Shown: piece after piece, positions 34,330 through 45,882 of the stretch
How positions within the stretch are numbered: the stretch's first letter is position 1
Layout of the letters: each line of letters opens with the position of its first letter
From: Adiantum capillus-veneris
Lineage: Eukaryota; Streptophyta; Polypodiopsida; Polypodiales; Pteridaceae
Direction of reading: 5' to 3'
Assembly (NCBI GenBank): GCA_014529385.2
Contig: CM043945.1
Coordinates: 3,318,312 to 3,382,311, forward strand
DNA: 64,000 nucleotides
The notes under the pieces: generated by a model
The model's database searches: none
Told to the model about the DNA's origin: nothing
The model's input: the letters and a program-made list of their open reading frames with translations, nothing else
Position numbers and translations under genes: made by a program

Positions 34330-34415
34330 AACCTGGCCATCGAAAAAAACGAGGCGCGCTGTCGGAATTTGAACTGGTGAGGGCTTGTATCCAACTCTAG
34401 CTATTTTTAATGGAC
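34330..34415 (-). repeat. Possible tRNA-derived SINE head
   Basis: On the minus strand TAGCTAGAGTTGG resembles RNA polymerase III box A, and CAGTTCAAATTCC, about 20 bases further, resembles box B. No acceptor stem or A-tail was confirmed, so this is a SINE or tRNA relic at best. Confidence 0.3.
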
Positions 34416-34927
34416 TGCTCTTTCCCTACCTTTGAGGCCTTGTATTTTCCCCATTTCTCTTTTTGGCATGCCCAAAGGGCTAAGGCCTTAGTGATGTGTT
34501 CCCTTTTTGTTAGTGAAAAATCTCATATGTATTTTGAAAAAATAAAATAAAGAATGAAAATGTTTGATTGGTGAGTGTACTTCAGTACTCAAAAAAGAGT
34601 CATGAGTGGTAGTGGTGGGTTGTTGAAAAAATGTGAAGGATTCAATGTGTATGAGTGGACTAAAAATATGAAACTATTATGTATTTTTGGCTTGCCTAAA
34701 AGGAGTAAGCCCTTTTTTTTTTCAAATGTTATTTTTAAAAATGTACAATTATTGGATTGGTTGATGAAAAGAAAAGACACTAATCGCAGGAAACAAGACA
34801 CTCATTATACGATTGAAGAGCCGCTGCCTTGTTATATCGTAATGGTTTTCAGATTAAAATATAAAATCCATGTCACTTAGAATTAGAGACAAAGCACAGT
34901 GGTCCTGGACCCTGGTTCGCCATATCC

Positions 34928-34930
<3 letters not shown>

Positions 34931-34989
<59 letters not shown>
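34931..34989. repeat. (CT)n microsatellite
   Basis: About 29 CT units. Confidence 0.95.
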
Positions 34990-34994
<5 letters not shown>

Positions 34995-36209
34995 CGTCTC
35001 AGCCTATCTATCTATACCAGAGATCGGTCACACACACAATTTCTCTCTCTGCCTAAGCATTGATCAACGCCACCACCAAGTGTATTTCTATGACTTTGTT
35101 AAGTTGTATGGCTGCTTCCTGTCACCGGGCTCCCTGCACGAAGTGGGCAGAGAGAGAGTAGAAGCGAGCACGCAGAGAGGGACGAGCCGGAACATGGTGG
35201 TGGTGAGGGGGCCGAGCAGGGAACCAATGAAGGCATAGATGATGGAGCAGAGATGGCGAAGTAGGGAACACAGGCTGACTCACCGATGTGTGGGAGCCCA
35301 CACATACAAGAGCGGGTGAGGTCAAAGGACTATCAAATATTTAAAGTACGCAAAGAGCAGGGGAATGTGCTCTCTCTTGCTTACTTTCACAAACTCACTC
35401 CCTCTCTCTCTCTATCTCTCTCTCGCTCTCTCGTAGACACGTGCGCTTCTCCCTTGCTCTCCTCATTCTCCTACGTGCCATAGCTTGAGCCTCCCACCCT
35501 GTGAGCCACCTACCCTGTGCGCCTAGCTCAGCCTATCTACCTCCACCTCCCATGCTATCCGCTTTCCTCATGTGCTGTTGTTGCCCGCCTTTGCCTCTTT
35601 GCCTAGCTCTCTGCTTGAGTCCACCTCCAGCTTGTTGTCTTGCTCCACCCAAATCCCATGTCTACAACCGTCAGCTACACCGCAATAAAGATGATCTCGA
35701 GCTTTGCTACACGAGGGAATCTCTGAAAGCAAAAACTTCAAAGGATCATGGAGATGACTACGCGTTAGACTACCATGGCCTTTTGCCTGTAGGCTGCAAT
35801 CAATACCCTATAAATGCCCCCAAGTTTCTATGGGTTAATCTCAATTGCAATTCCTTGAGTGGCCCATCCCTTGTCGCTATGTGGTTTGCATTCAATTTAC
35901 AAATTTAGGGCAGTGGTACTAAGTGGTTGTAGAGAGCTGGGGACTTTAGTGAAGTTTGCACGTATAGCTCCAAAAGTCTGGTAGGGGCCATCCCTACGAG
36001 TTTAATGCGGCTCAGAACCATAGGTGTTTTGGGCCTCTGCTATAACAACCTTGAAGGATTCAATTGTTCCTTTCTGGTCCAAATTGATGTGTCTAGAAGA
36101 TTATGGAAGGCAAGCACTGTGACATTGTCTGAGACTGTTAAATGCGGCACAGACGATGTTGAAGATGGAGGTGTGTACTTCAATGTGGAGGAAGAGATCG
36201 GTATTTAGG
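34990..36209. other. Stretch without a confident gene
   Basis: Frames here are biased by CT-rich low-complexity sequence. The segment at about 36005-36209 could be a badly decayed N-terminal continuation of the kinase pseudogene that follows, but no kinase motif could be confirmed. Confidence 0.4.
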
Positions 36210-36969
36210 AAGGTTCAAACTGGGAGGTTCTCTCATGCCCTCTCTCCACGTGGACAATGACTCATTGTTGTTGGAGCTTCCAACAGACACTTTCGGCTAC
36301 GTAGACCCGGAGTATTATAGGCTCCACTACTTGACAACCAACCATGATGTGTACAGTTTTGGAGTCTTGCTCTTGGAGATTATGAGTGGTTGCAAAGCTA
36401 TTGACATGGAGTATGATGAGGAAAACATTTTTGAGTGGGCAGTTCCTCTCATTAAGGAAGGGCAAGTGCAATGTGTATTGGATTCGAGGCTCGAGCCCCC
36501 CCCCCCCCCCCCCCCCCCCCAACTTGGATGTAGGTCACAAGATTGCACATGTAGTGGCATGGTGTGTAAAGATGAGGGGCACGGGTTGCTCCTCTATGGT
36601 GGACACGGTTACCACCTCTTTAGAGAGGGGCCTTGCGATGTTGATGGGCACATACTCAAAGGCCAACCTTTCTTGCCCTCGGAGGTGGTCTTAGGAAGAA
36701 ACCGTTTGCACCACAAATCATCTCAAAACTCTTTGTGCAGGTCCGCATTTGCTGTGGATTCCTTGGAGACTAGAGAAGAGCATGAAGTTCACAGAATTAC
36801 TTCCTCTCAAGTATCAACTCCTCGCTGCAATGGGGATCCCTCTCTGAAGATGAAATGGGCAAGAGTGTTGACATCGCAATACCTATACCACAATGTAGAG
36901 GCCCAACAGCAGCAACAACAACTTATGTTTCCGCATTGCAAAGCTGAGATCTACCCATCTTATCCATAG
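36210..36969 (+). pseudogene. CRINKLY4-type receptor kinase fragment (C-terminal half)
   Basis: Encodes kinase subdomains VIII-IX and the C-terminal tail. GYVDPEYYRLHYLTT, HDVYSFGVLLLEIMSGCKAI and FEWAVPLIKEGQ match the CR4/ACR4/CCR group, whose members have the unusual YYRLHYLTTKSDVYSFG signature. After RLEPP a run of 25 C residues (36496-36520) shifts the frame; kinase-tail codons (HKIAHVVAWCVKMRG, SLERGLAMLMGTY) then continue in another frame to about 36670, and the first frame resumes with PSEVVLGRNRLHHKSSQN to the stop at 36969. The catalytic loop, ATP site and receptor domain are absent upstream, and the GT of the activation segment is DT. It cannot make a working kinase. Confidence 0.82.
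36496..36520. repeat. Homopolymer C run (25 bases) within the kinase fragment
   Basis: An uninterrupted C25 translating to polyproline; it breaks the kinase frame. Confidence 0.95.
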
Positions 36970-37769
36970 CAGCTATTTTTGAGCTCCAATTTTGAGTCGA
37001 CTTCATGTATTTTACACTGCACAATTGACACAAAAGGCCCCGGTGTCTTCTTTCCTCTGTGTATATGGCATTTTAGTACCTATTTTTAACCTAGATAAGC
37101 CATAGTGAAGTGTGGAAATCAGTGTCACTTGGGAACTAAGTGATGGCAAAGTTCTTTTCTTCCAATCTTGTTAGAGTGGCATTGTCTCAATTAGCTCTAC
37201 CTCATAGAAAAGTTCAACATGAAAGACTACAATGCTTGCAATAATGTGGAAGATTGGCATTCAAAGCTTTTCGGTAAAGCTTAATATGACTCAAAAGCCA
37301 CGTTTAGATTGATGTGCCCTTCTCAGTTGCAGGCCTCGTGATTTAATCACTTGTTTAATACAATTTACTGTTTTCTCAACAAAAAAACACCCTTAAAAGT
37401 AAGTAACACACAACATTTAATGACAGATGGTGAGGGGATCCACAGTTGCAAAGTCCACGCACAAAAATCACTACAATCGCAGTCGCATGCGTCACATCAA
37501 AACTAAATCTGGGCAGAAATTATACCCCCTAAACCCGGACAGAGCATGTTGAGTTATCATTAAGGTTCATAAAAACGAGTTGGGTTACATCATGTTTGTG
37601 TGGGTGAGGTGGTTAGACCATGTGTCTCAAAGCTTGGGACATGAGGATGAGGGTGTAAAACCAATTGGTCGGGCCCTTGGATGCCTTGATTTTTGCGCTG
37701 CCTAAGTTTAGAGCACCTCAATTTTTTCACTGGAGAGGTTTAGTATGCCTTGAAATGGGTTTAGTGTAT
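36970..37769. other. Stretch without recognisable genes
   Basis: Nothing recognisable except a weak tRNA-like patch near 37605-37660. Confidence 0.45.
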
Positions 37770-37846
37770 AGACCCATGGAGATGGTATTCCACACGACTA
37801 TCCCCATAGACCCATGGGGATAGTATTCCACACGACTATCCCCATA
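37770..37846. repeat. 38-bp tandem duplication
   Basis: GACCCATGGAGATGGTATTC...CTATCCCCATA occurs twice head to tail with two changes. Confidence 0.85.
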
Positions 37847-37869
37847 TCCCTGCTCCTTCATAGCCTTGT

Positions 37870-39757
37870 CCCCCAATCTTTACCTTTTTCAGAGAGAGTA
37901 GAACATGTGGCTAAGCATGTTTTACATATTAGAGACACTCTAGTAGAAGTTCTTGCACATACATTTGATCCGTCCATGTGTGAAGGCTTTCTCAAGAGGT
38001 AGAGCATGGATACTATCGTGCCTATACATAAATCAAGGGACCCTACCATGCCATATATTTTTGCACATATGTTTGATCCAGCAAGCATGTATTAATACTA
38101 TTGTGCCTATAGATAAATCAAGGGACCCTACCATGCCAACGAGTTATCACACCATCACGATTGGTCAAACACTAGCTACATACGCTTAATCCATCCATGT
38201 GTGAAGGTTTTTTCAAGAGGTAGAGCATGAATACTTTAGTGTCTATACATAAATTAGGGAACCCTACCATGCCAATGAGTTATCGTACCATCATGATTGG
38301 TCAAACACTAGCCAAGTTATATGCCTTATTCTTGATCATTAGACGCAAAGTTGGCCATAGTCTCAAAGCTAGATTGCTACGAAGTTGGCCATAGTCCCAA
38401 AGCTAAATTGCTATAAAGCATATTTGACCTTAGGGTGCCCAGCAAGATTGTATGGGGGATTACTACATTGTGTGAGATGATAGTGGACAGAGTGTGGCCC
38501 TCTGAGAGCTATCTTCATTTGGGACACTCCAATATTAGTGTGAAACAAGGATGCCCATTGTTGGATATCTTTGAATTGTACATTGATGGGATCACTAACT
38601 ACAATGATAAAGGAGGAGATCAAGGAGCACAACTTAGTAGTATTTTGGATCTTCTCTTAATGTATGCCGATGACATCGTATTAACATAGGACAACGGCCT
38701 ATTTGTGAACCTTGGGGAAGCCAAGGTGATAAAAAACATAGACGTAGAAGTTTATAATGCCTAGGATGTTGTGGAATGCTAGGGATGCTTGTGTTGGACC
38801 TTTCTTATCCACAGGGGGGGGCAACAAATGTTTGATTGACATGAGGCTATGCAACTTTGGGAAGATTAGAGATGATGTGCTCGTAGGTGCAGTTTCAAGA
38901 GACTTGCATAAATCTTTGGTTGTTTGATACATTGGTCACATATATCATTCTTATGATTTCCAGATATGGGGAACTAGTGTGGATCACCACAAGAGATAAG
39001 GATGTATAGACGACACGTGGAGAGTTATAAAGAGGACACTTGTCATCATGATATGCAAGATGGTTTGGAGCAAGAGCTTTGTCCCCAATGCAATTGTAAC
39101 TACAGATCTTCTTGCAGCACCCATCATAGTAGAGGCATTCACTATATTAGCATTGTTTGTTCAAAGTTTGTGGGAGTTATAGAGAAATAAACAGTAAACA
39201 AAAGAGGGAGACACTACTTGCTAGTATACACATATGTTGTCATGGCTTTATCTTTATGGTCTCCATTCCATTACTCTCTAAATGCGTCATCCTTACTTTG
39301 AGTAGATGTAAAATTAGCTAGTGCATTAGACATGATATCACACAGTTGGAAATCTGCAAGACTTCCACTAGTATAAGATTTGAGTGCAAAGATGTCTTTC
39401 TATGAAGCATCTTCTCCACACTACTGAGGATGGTTTTACCATTCCATTAAGATACATGGACACACATCTTTCACATTGAGTGAGATGTGTTATTGGTCAG
39501 GTGTGGTCATCCTCACATTGGTTAGCAATAAAGGTGGGAAGACACAATGGAGTGCCCCCAGAGCAACACCTATGTTGGCTTGCAGAGTGGCATTGAAGAC
39601 CAAGGAGCACCATATATTGCATTGTCTAGTCAATTATGAGGTGAGAGGGTGCTTCCATTGTATATTTAGAGAGTGTTTTGGAGGGTTTGGGCGTTTATCT
39701 AGGGTTGTGGCCTACCCAAATCAAAGATGTCTTGGTCTTTATATGCTAGAGATATGA
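37870..39757 (+). mobile_element. LINE remnant C: RT and C-terminal zinc region
   Basis: Plus-strand non-LTR retrotransposon remnant. The segment before RT (HKSRDPTMPTSY) appears about three times because of internal repeats (37969-38310). The RT core at 38435-38689 reads GITTLCEMIVDRV, SVKQGCPL, and LLLMYADDIVLT with the catalytic ADD. Decayed sequence then leads to a C-terminal block at 39540-39757 with a CxxC...HxxxC-like zinc pattern (EHHILHC), FRECFGGFGRLSRV and NQRCLGLYMLEI. The last block is homologous to the C-terminus fused in LINE remnant A. Many stops. Confidence 0.78.
38346..38417. repeat. 36-bp tandem duplication in LINE remnant C
   Basis: AAGTTGGCCATAGTCTCAAA...TTGCTA occurs twice in tandem. 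Confidence 0.8.
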
Positions 39758-39779
39758 TGTCTGAGTCTCAAGCGAGGAG

Positions 39780-40870
39780 GTGGAGGCTACAACAGAAGAA
39801 TCGAGCAGTGAGGTAAAATTGCTTTTTTTAAAAATCAAATTGATATTTGTTTTGCAAGTTGGTATCTTTGGGTGCTATAGTCTTTCTTTGTGTTTACCTC
39901 AGGTCCTTAGTTCAGCTAGACTGTTCACAAGGAAACATGAGTTTTGTGAAGTGATTCCACCTGTTGTTGTTGGCAACCTATTAAATGAAAGAAGATTTAG
40001 GGTTGCTAGGAAAAAATGCATCAATGGATTTTTGCAGATTTTTACTTTCGAGAAAGATGAAGTTCAAGGCACTTTGGACAAAGTTGGAATCAGTAGGGTA
40101 GTTTACCAAAAGTTGTTCAAGCTAATCAGTAGGGCAAGAAACCTAAAGCAGTCAAGAGTGAAGGGATCCTTGCTTCCAAATCCATCAGTTTCTCAACATG
40201 CCAAGCTCAGAATTAACTCCAAGGTCATGGAGATGCTTAGAGAGCCTTTCCACATCAATGGCATATACCTGGTAAGAAGAAAGACCTCAAGTTTAACTCT
40301 TTCAACAATCTGTTCTTTGACTTGAGAACTTTGCAGAGGGCAATGATAAAATTCTATGATCTTCAACATACTGAGGTGAATGGGCAAGCCATTTTTGTCA
40401 TCAAATTAGATGAGAGTGAAATTATGAAGGGTAGAAAGCTTAAGAGAGTATCAATAACCCCCATGAATAGATCTCTTCATACCAAAGAGGGGGGAAAAAC
40501 CATAAAAAATTTAGTGTGCAATCAGAGAAGAACATTTGGTGGTTGGGTGCTTTTGAGGTTGATAGTGAAGATTTAAATGTGTTGAATTAGGTGTTCCACC
40601 ACACTAGTATCCCTGCAATAATCAAAGCTTAATAGACTGGAGAGGAGCTAGATGATGAGGGCTTTGGTAGGTACATGGTGGAATGGCACATGGGGGGCAA
40701 CTTAAGACACTTATGTGAATGTACAATGTGTTAAGGGGTGCCAATGCGAAAAGCCCTTGTATCTACTGCATGGGTGCAACAAAGGAGCTAAATCCTACTA
40801 ATTGAAACAAATCCCCAGGTAGACACTCTAAAAATCCAAACTTTCAAGTTGTTTAGATATTCCCCTTTCA
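39780..40870 (+). pseudogene. Unrecognised decayed long ORF, transposon-like
   Basis: Three successive plus-strand blocks look like one former protein: 39900-40280 (RVARKKCINGFLQIFTFEKD, GISRVVYQKLFKLISRARN, REPFHINGIYL), 40322-40500 (LQRAMIKFYDLQHTEVNGQA, VIKLDESEIMKGRKLKRVSI) and, in shifting frames to about 40870, IWWLGAFEVDSED, VEWHMGG and GANAKSPCIYCMGATKE with a CxxC pair. I do not recognise the family. The nuclease-like acidic pattern IKLDESE and the cysteine pair suggest a transposon protein, but this is inference. It follows LINE remnant C directly yet does not look like LINE sequence. Confidence 0.45.
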
Positions 40871-41437
40871 AATGTCAACCATTGCACACTGCATGCACTT
40901 TTCTTTCTGTGATAAAAGTCATTAGGTAAATAATGGTCTCTCCAACTTTAAGGAAGAGTTGAACAAATTCAAGAAAGCTATGACAAGTGCTTGGAGATTA
41001 GAGAACTTCACACACTACATAGTAATACTTATGAATTTTGATTCTACTAATTTGCTTCAATACTTGCATAGGTTGCTAAAGAAATTATCTTTTTTTGTGT
41101 GCAACACATTATCTACAATTGCACTCTTGGTTTGTAAAGAAATATGGAAGCTTGTTAATCTAGTCTACCCAAGGTATGGAGAAGTCCCACTATCAAGCAA
41201 GAACCAAGTTTTTCAAACACACTAGACATGGTGGAGGAGCTCAAAAAGCTAATAGCTTGCTTGAAGTATTCCAATGGTTTTATAGAAAAGTGTGGCATAT
41301 AACAAAATCACAAGAGAGTAAATTATTATTATAGACAATTCTGATATTGCTACATCTATACAGAGGAGTATACATAAAAGGAAGGATGCATACAGTAGAT
41401 CCTTTGCAAGTGAAAGATTTTTACAATGGATTTCCAC

Positions 41438-41438
<1 letters not shown>

Positions 41439-41506
<68 letters not shown>
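41439..41506. repeat. (GA)n microsatellite
   Basis: About 33 GA units. Confidence 0.95.
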
Positions 41507-41507
<1 letters not shown>

Positions 41508-42389
41508 CAAGGAAGAAAGTGGGGGATAATACAAGGATTATTTATGGCTATTTGATCAGGCTTTTCCTTTTTTCCCCTCCACTTCAAGTACTCCTGCTTC
41601 TTGTAACCCTACAACTGCTTGCCAGAAGAGGCAAGAACATAACTCACCATAGTGCCAAAGTATGCACTTCTTGAGCCCATAAATCTGGGAGCAAGTCCAA
41701 AAACTTTAATGGCTTCTTACTTCTCAAGAAGTATGATTTTGTTCACTCCAATTCTTATTGGATCTCTTCGCTTTGAAGCCTCTCCATTTTCTCTAAAACA
41801 TCTACAGATGTTTCTTCACATCTTGGACATTCACAACTGCTGTGATTTGCAAAGATTTGAACTTTCCTTTTATGTATTGGAATAAGAGTCAAAAAGAGTA
41901 AGAATGCAATGTCTTCAATCAACCATGCTTTACATGCCACTCACAAGGGTTGATGGACCTTCTTCCAATCATCTTGGAGTAATGCCAACTTCTTAGAGCC
42001 TTTGTTTGGCGTTCAATTGCCTGCTTTAAAAATATCATTAAAGTGTATAAAGTTTTCAACCTTGTGCTCCCTCCTTGGTAAGGTCTACAAAAACCTTTTG
42101 ATAGTCAAGAATTTCATTGATAAAGCCTTCTAGAAAACTCTCTAGATCAAAGGGAGCATTAAAAATTTCTTTCACACAGGAAACCTTAGATAATTGCTTG
42201 GCTTGGTATAGTAGGTCCATCAACTTGTCCTCACTTGTCTCCTCAGCCTCTTCATTGTCAACGCCCTCCAAAGTCTTCCTAGTCACCTTTTCTGCACAAG
42301 GAAGAACAAAAAATTCTTATATTGGGTTAAAAGATTGGTCCTATACTTAGTAAAATGATTGGTCATGTTGATTCTTCAAAACAATTGGT
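41507..42389. other. Stretch without recognisable genes
   Basis: Short open frames (for example 42286-42056 on the minus strand) show no known domain. Confidence 0.45.
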
Positions 42390-43720
42390 CTAATGCCGTC
42401 CCTACACAAAAAAAGAGCATCTAGACGCATATTGTCCGGGTGATCTAATTTTTCATAGGGACCAAATATAACAAGGATTGGATAATATTTTTGTTATACA
42501 AAATAAGTGAAGTATAATGACAATGATGTCATCGCTATGCAAAAATAGAGCACCCAGACATGCGTCCGTGTGCATTATTTTTGCATAAGGGCAACATAAG
42601 CAATATGTCTTTTGCCTACTTGATTGTGTCCTTGCTATGCAAAAAAAGAGCATTTGAATGGACGTCCAAAAGTTCTATTTTTGCATAGAGACAACATTAG
42701 CAAGGAAATTTGTGCCTACTTGATTGTGTCATTGTTATGCAAAAATATAGCACTTGGAGGCATGTTCAATTGTTCTATTTTCGCATAGCAATGAAACATT
42801 AGGAAAAAAAACTTCTTGTATATAATGATAAAAGGATGTGTTGATGCTATGTGATTTATGTGTATTCGACAAGGCATCTGGGTACATTATGCTCGCATAG
42901 GGATGACACACTTTAGATTTGCATTGAAAAAAATGTTCTAAAAAAAAATTCCAATGAAAATTTGTACCTTTGTGTTTTCTCAACAACATTTTGAGCTTTA
43001 TGTTCTATACAAAAATCTTAACAAAATACGAGGGATGGATAAAAAATGACATATATAAGTGTTTTGAGAGCTATAAATAGTATTTCAATCATGAACCTCG
43101 AAACACGTGCACAACGATGAAATCCATGCACAAGGGTCTAATCTATGCATCGTAAATTGTGTCAATTCAAATTTTATCTAGGTAATTTGCATCCAAACAA
43201 TCTTTTCTTGTCAACTCCATTCTTCTCCCCACATTGCTCCACAAGGTCAATTTAGACTGGATCTTCTCCTCAATTTCTATACTGTAAGTTTTGGATACTC
43301 ATTGTAAGGTAAAATTTTATAATCTTAATGCTTTCTTTGTAAATTTTTCAATCCATGTCATCGCTACGCAAAAATTGTGTAGGCTAATGCATGTCCGACC
43401 ACACTATTTGCACATAGCAATGACATAATAGCTTTTTTGAATATTTTTCATGGTTGTGTCTTTCTGTGCAAAAATAGTGTAGCCGGATGTTCGACTACAC
43501 TGTTTTTGCATAGCAATGACATAATAGCTTTTTTGAATTTTTTCGTGCTTGTGTCTTCTCTATGCAGAAATAGTGGACCTAGATGCATGTTCGACTATAC
43601 TATTTTTTGCATAGGGACGACACAAAAGCTTTTGTATAATTATATTTTATGGTGTACTCCTTACACAAAAATGGAGAGCCACACATATACATAGGTTTTG
43701 TGCAAGGAGGGCACAATCAA
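42390..43720. repeat. Array of short fold-back (hairpin) units
   Basis: About eight diverged units of 65-80 bases. Each has a left arm like TGTCATCGCTATGCAAAAAT and a right arm that is its reverse complement (ATTTTTGCATAGCGATGACA), around a variable centre. Clear units lie at about 42527-42597, 42624-42697, 42723-42797, 43356-43426, 43454-43522, 43550-43625 and 43652-43716, with a weaker one near 42395-42465. Spacing is about 100 bases in each cluster; about 560 bases between the clusters carry one weak half-unit near 42840-42910. Confidence 0.8.
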
Positions 43721-43746
43721 GAAATTTTTATCATTTAAAAAAAAAA

Positions 43747-44055
43747 GGTGATTTTGACCCCGCCAGTGCCTCTGGAAGGCCCAAAAACCTCAGGACCGAC
43801 TCCTATGTCGCCTCTTTTGGACACTCGGAGAGGGAAAAAACGTCCAAAAAAGCCTCCCAAAATGTTATGTCCTCCCTGTGCAAATTTAGTGTATATGAGG
43901 GGCCTTTCCATACACTAAATTTTCATAGGGAGACACAACATTGTGGGAGGCTTTTTTTGACGTTTTTCCCCCTTCGAGTGTCCAAAAGAGGTGACTTAGG
44001 AGTTGATCCTAGGGTTTTTGGGCCTTTCAAACGCATTGACAATGTCAAAATCACC
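43747..44055. repeat. 309-bp inverted repeat (long fold-back)
   Basis: Two arms of about 145 bases, beginning GGTGATTTTGAC and ending GTCAAAATCACC, pair with roughly 85 percent identity judged by eye. The arms include GGCCCAAAAACC/GGTTTTTGGGCC and CCTCTTTTGGACACTCG with its complement. The centre is one of the short fold-back units (CCTCCCTGTGCAAATTTAGT). It may be a fold-back MITE. No target duplication was confirmed. Confidence 0.8.
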
Positions 44056-45882
44056 ATATTTTGAGCCACATTGTTTGTTTTTTAAAATTTGTGTTAGTTT
44101 TAGTCCCTTGCTTAAAGAATTTCAAGGGTATTCTACATTATATACTTCATTTTACTTATAATATGGTTGATGATACAAGGAGGGAAAGTCATTAATGGCA
44201 AGGATCAAGCAGCTACTAGGAAGGTTCATAAAGAGGAGATGAAGAAGGAGGAGCTACATGATGAATCAAAAACAAACCAAGGAGAGAGCTCAAAGCAAGA
44301 ATAAAATCTTGCACCTAAAAGCCTATCTCTTAAGGAAGGAATTGATACTAAGATTCCATTCCATACTCTTTTAGAGAAGAGAAGATTTTTTCAAAGAGTG
44401 ATATGCTTCAGAAAGATTAGAAGAGCACAGAAGGCACTCATTGTGGCAATTTATAGGCTTCCTTTCTAGAAACTTTGTAGGCATGTTACATAATAACTCA
44501 AAATAGATATGAGATGGAACATTTTGCAAAGAGCACATAACATTTTGTAAAGAATTCGCAATATCCCTTTTTGTAAGTCAACATTTTGTATAGCTGGAAA
44601 CCGCTTGCAAAATCAAACATTTTGATTGTAAATTGAGTAAATACAAGTAAATTTAACCAAAGGCTTCCATTGTTATAATTTTATTGTCTCCAAGCAAGTG
44701 TAACTTTCAATATAGTCTTTCAATTTGTGTGCAATTGTGGCAGTCCTTGGATATGGTTTTGCATGTTTAGTCCTTATTAATTTTGTTGAAATTAGGATGT
44801 CAATTCTCAAATCATAATCCATTCCATATTCTACATCTACACTTGGAGGTCCTAAGAGTTGAGATGATGAAAATTAGTTCAAAGTATGCCTCTACCCTCT
44901 TCTACTTCCTCCTCTACCTTCTCCTCCTCTATGGTCCTCTACTCATCCTCTTTTCTCTTTTTCTTCTTCTCCTTGTTCTTGCTCACAGAAAATGAGGAAG
45001 AGGAGAATGTATCCTTACCCATATTTCTATATGTATTGCCCATTGTAAGTGTATATGGGTGATCTTTGAAAACTGACTTGAGCTACTTGTATTGTTATAA
45101 AGCAAGGGCATGACAAGACTGTGGTAAAACAACACTTTATTTTTCTAACATATAAACACCATACAATATTGAGGGCATGACACTGACACATCTTTTTCCA
45201 TCTAATCTCAGAAAATCCTTACAAAATGAAAACCAACAAGATGAGACATTTATACCAAACAAGTAATTGCCAATGATATCAAAGTATTTTGTACAAAGTG
45301 ATGATTATAGGGAACAATTGATACAAACTGGCAACAACACTAGCAATATTGTAGGAGTCTAACTAAGGAGTAGTTTAGCTTGGTTGTAGATGGATAGTCC
45401 CTATTAGAACTTCTTGGCATAGAAATTTCTTTCGATCCTTATCAAGACTTGCAAGAAATATTATAAAAAAGGAAAAGTAAAACTATGCCTCATGGAAGCA
45501 AAGAATGGTAGAAATAAGGACATCAATATCTACACAACTTTCCATTTCCATCTATCTCTAAGTAAAAACTACAAAAAAATCTATCTATGCATTGTGTATA
45601 TCTTGCCTCATTTAGTGCAATGTGCACATGGATCTTATCTTCAAGGTGGCCATGTGTTCACTGTTCATCCACATATCAATGTCCTAAAACATGGAAGTAT
45701 ACCCCCTTCTCTACCAGAAACCCATAAGTTCTCCCTTTGTAAAGTTCCTCCCCAATGGAGCCAAGGCTAGACATCCAAAATGTCCATGGTACACTCCACC
45801 ATTTGCCATTCCTCTATGCTTTAGAGATAGAGATGTGCATGTAAACATGTTCTTGGATCCAAAAAGCCTAAAATGTTTCACT
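44056..45882. other. Stretch without recognisable genes
   Basis: AT-rich, no domains seen. The right end (about 45640-45880) may be a decayed continuation of the gypsy integrase remnant that follows on the minus strand. Confidence 0.45.

Noticed and set aside
35099-35908. Several frames of 65-135 codons on both strands
   Set aside because: Overlapping low-complexity frames in CT/CA-rich sequence with no recognisable motif.
37605-37660. tRNA-like patch (GTGAGGTGGTTAGACCA...)
   Set aside because: The fold could not be completed by eye into a cloverleaf; probably chance or a distant SINE relic.
42056-42286. 76-codon acidic minus-strand frame
   Set aside because: Some resemblance to transposon linker sequence, but no motif strong enough to name a family.
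42390-43720. CRISPR-like array
   Set aside because: Repeats are evenly spaced but diverged, each internally palindromic with variable centres, in a plant nuclear sequence without cas genes; a fold-back repeat family explains them better.
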